From the NCBI GenBank assembly GCA_003551325.1, contig PUMK01000303.1:1-7935 (forward strand): 7,935 bases of DNA, in the 5' to 3' direction. The notes beneath the pieces were generated by a model. That model saw only the letters and a program-made list of their open reading frames with translations. It did not search any database and had not been told where the DNA came from. The position numbers and the translations under genes are program-made. Origin of the DNA: Candidatus Acetothermia bacterium (GTDB lineage: Bacteria > Bipolaricaulota > Bipolaricaulia > Bipolaricaulales > Bipolaricaulaceae). Shown here one piece after another: positions 6,869-7,935 of this stretch (position 1 is the stretch's first letter; each line of letters starts with the position of its first letter).

Positions 6869-7150
6869 GTGATCAAAACCTTCGCGGACCGGCACACAGA
6901 GGAGCTGTTCCGCACGGGTAGGTACAAGAGGTTGCCGTCGGCCATCGTGCGGCGAGCGAGGAGAAAGCTCGAGTACATCGATCTGGCAACACAGCTGGAT
7001 GACCTTCGCATCCCTCCGGGGAATCGTCTCCACAAGCTCCGGGGTGACCGGGGAGGTCAGCACGCGATTGCCATCAACGACCAATGGCGCATTTGCTTCC
7101 GGTTTGCTGAGGGCGATGCGTACGATGTTGAGATTACGGACTATCACTGA
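6869..7150 (+). CDS. higB: HigB-type toxin (RelE/ParE superfamily mRNA interferase)
   Basis: A small toxin predicted to cut mRNA on translating ribosomes, held inactive by HigA. From the GTG at 6869 it is 93 residues long and starts MIKTFADRHTEELF, the usual HigB opening. It continues with YKRLPSAIVRRARRKLEYID and the basic KLRGDRGG patch. The strand NDQWRICFRF leads to the C-terminal VEITDYH, whose last residue is the conserved His. A TTG at 6863 would add two residues, but it overlaps the -10 box and the family normally begins MIK. No Shine-Dalgarno is present, and the predicted transcription start coincides with this GTG, so initiation may be leaderless. That would keep toxin output low relative to higA, which has a strong ribosome-binding site 12 bases downstream of the toxin stop. 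Confidence 0.9.
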   Translation: MIKTFADRHTEELFRTGRYKRLPSAIVRRARRKLEYIDLATQLDDLRIPPGNRLHKLRGDRGGQHAIAINDQWRICFRFAEGDAYDVEITDYH

Positions 7151-7162
7151 GGAGGGTGACCC

Positions 7163-7477
7163 ATGAGCATTCCCAACGTGAGGAAGAAAGAGGTTCGGCC
7201 CATCCACCCAGGTGAGATGCTTCGGGAGGATTTCCTTCCTGACTATGGCCTGACAGCTTCGGGACTCGCAGCGGCGCTCGGCGTTTCACGCCAGACCGTA
7301 AACGAGCTGCTTCGCGAACGGAGATCAGTGAGCCCGCACATGGCGCTCCGCCTGTCACGTCTGTTTGGCAACTCGCCCGAGTTCTGGCTCAACGCGCAGC
7401 AAGCCGTGGATCTGTGGGATGCGAGCCAGGAGATCGGGACCGAGGTGGAGACAATCGAGCCTTTGTCCATCGCTTAG
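7163..7477 (+). CDS. higA: HigA-type antitoxin, XRE helix-turn-helix repressor
   Basis: The antitoxin that neutralises HigB and represses the pair. It is 104 residues long, normal for HigA. HPGEMLREDFL at residues 15-25 is the diagnostic HigA segment. An XRE helix-turn-helix follows at about 30-66 (LAAALGVSRQTVNELLRERR), then FGNSPEFWLNAQQAVDLW at 68-85, the conserved C-terminal helix region. A strong AGGAGGG ribosome-binding site lies six bases before the ATG. The toxin-first order is the normal higBA arrangement, the reverse of most type II pairs. Its dimer is expected to bind the palindrome at 6842-6855. The stop overlaps the end of a small convergent reading frame. Confidence 0.93.
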   Translation: MSIPNVRKKEVRPIHPGEMLREDFLPDYGLTASGLAAALGVSRQTVNELLRERRSVSPHMALRLSRLFGNSPEFWLNAQQAVDLWDASQEIGTEVETIEPLSIA

Positions 7478-7632
7478 CAAACAGCCTCACCTGCCCGCCT
7501 GAGCTCTTGGTTCGCCTCCAGTTTCCCCGTGCGCTCAAGCCGGATGTCAAGGTGCTCGCGGGTTGGTCCGAGAGCACCATGTTCTACACGTTCCAGGCCT
7601 TGAAGCAGCTTCTCTCCGAACTCCTCATCCAT
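7474..7632 (-). CDS. hypothetical 52-residue protein, possible antitoxin-like remnant
   Basis: I do not recognise this gene with confidence. It starts at an ATG (7632-7630) with a GAGGGAG ribosome-binding site in a good position, and reads MDEEFGEKLLQGLERVEHG, ending in AGEAVC. The first half is helical and acidic. It loosely resembles the short N-terminal arm of some XRE-type antitoxins (FG..LL.GL...EH), but no helix-turn-helix follows, so it could be a truncated relic. The reading frame stays open upstream to about 7748 (KRWVAGFSEGVN), so the true start might be further up or the frame might be a decayed gene. It converges on higA and overlaps its stop by four bases. The main support is the ribosome-binding site and bacterial-looking composition; it may not be expressed. 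Confidence 0.35.
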   Translation of the reverse strand: MDEEFGEKLLQGLERVEHGALGPTREHLDIRLERTGKLEANQELRRAGEAVC

Positions 7633-7818
7633 CACTGACTCCCTCGGGTTCCGCTCCACACGTGTCCGCCCGATGGTTCGTATCAGAGTGTTCACGCCTT
7701 CGGAGAACCCCGCTACCCAGCGCTTGAACGCACACGCCCGCTTGGATCAGCTTAGCGAAGCACGGCACACTTAGCGTTGCCGAACGGGAGGCGGCGCTCC
7801 GGGACCTTGGAGGGCGGG
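7633..7818. other. stretch without a confident gene, upstream of the ABC ATPase
   Basis: Together with the uncertain small frame at 7474-7632, this makes about 340 bases after higA with no secure gene. I find no RNA gene and no strong promoter. Present are a repeated CTTAGCG motif (listed separately) and a weak inverted repeat CGGCA (7763-7767)/TGCCG (7778-7782). The control region of the ABC transporter gene presumably lies here. Confidence 0.4.
7751..7776 (+). repeat. direct repeat of CTTAGCG upstream of the ABC ATPase gene
   Basis: CTTAGCG occurs at 7751-7757 and again at 7770-7776, a 19-base offset or roughly two helical turns. The pair lies 43-68 bases before the ABC gene ATG, where a regulator could bind. 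At seven bases each it could be chance. Confidence 0.25.
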
Positions 7819-7935
7819 ATGATCAGCTGTCAGAGAGTGGCGAAGACGTACATCGTGCGCGAGCGAGCGGGGCTCTTTCGCCGTGGGGCGCGCAGGCAGA
7901 TCGACGCCCTGCACGGGATCGACCTTACGATCGCG
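7819..7935 (+). CDS. ABC transporter ATP-binding protein, N-terminal 39 residues
   Basis: The first part of an ABC-type ATPase cut off by the right edge. It begins MISCQRVAKTY, the usual first strand of the nucleotide-binding domain. An insert rich in Arg and Gly follows (VRERAGLFRRGARRQ), then IDALHGIDLTIA, the strand and turn that precede the Walker A loop. The Walker A itself lies beyond the window. The long basic insert between the first two strands is common in ABC-2-type export ATPases, so an exporter is more likely than an importer. A GGAGG ribosome-binding site precedes the ATG by five bases. The substrate is unknown, and partner permease genes, if any, would lie to the right. Confidence 0.8.
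   Translation, partial: MISCQRVAKTYIVRERAGLFRRGARRQIDALHGIDLTIA

Noticed and set aside
7483..7505. Imperfect hairpin AGCCTCA/TGAGCT just after the higA stop
   Set aside because: Needs a bulged base, has a 10-base loop and lacks a T tract. It is too weak to call a higBA terminator.
7770..7853. Plus-strand segment reading SVAEREAALRDLGG ahead of the ABC gene
   Set aside because: It has some coding-like look, but it has no start with a ribosome-binding site and runs into the better-supported ABC frame.

Overview
GC-rich bacterial chromosomal DNA with dense, overlapping genes. Three gene blocks are visible. The taxon cannot be fixed from this window. The housekeeping set (MiaB, exonuclease-fused DinG, RpiB, FruK/LacC-type kinase) fits a Firmicutes-like or deep-branching bacterial lineage, which is inference only. 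I see no tRNA, rRNA, CRISPR array, insertion sequence or phage gene.

Block 1 (about 1-1377, minus strand) has its own promoter, TTGACC-17-TATACT at 1377-1349. It carries a family 2 glycosyltransferase, ribose-5-phosphate isomerase B, and the first 74 codons of a Na+/Ca2+-exchanger-family antiporter. The last two overlap as TGATG.

Block 2 (1499-6786, minus strand) is a tightly packed run of four genes: miaB-type tRNA methylthiotransferase, a PfkB sugar kinase with several altered motifs, a two-CBS-domain protein, and a DinG-type helicase with an N-terminal DEDDh exonuclease. The genes overlap by 4, 4 and 26 bases. They probably form one transcript from a promoter just upstream of miaB (TTGAGG-18-TATGCT) that leaves almost no 5' leader. 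A 121-base gap separates block 2 from block 1, with no convincing terminator.

Block 3 (6835-7477, plus strand) is a higBA-type toxin-antitoxin pair divergent from miaB. Its promoter (TTGACA-17-TATGGT) holds a perfect 14-bp palindrome inside the spacer, the natural candidate for the HigA operator. The predicted transcription start falls on or next to the toxin GTG, so the toxin message may be leaderless. The miaB promoter lies in the same 82-base intergenic region.

The right end is less certain. A 52-codon reading frame converges on higA and overlaps its stop. A stretch with no confident gene follows, then the first 39 codons of an ABC transporter ATPase run off the window. The most informative points are the toxin-antitoxin control region shared with a tRNA-modification operon, and the PfkB protein with a changed anion-hole motif.
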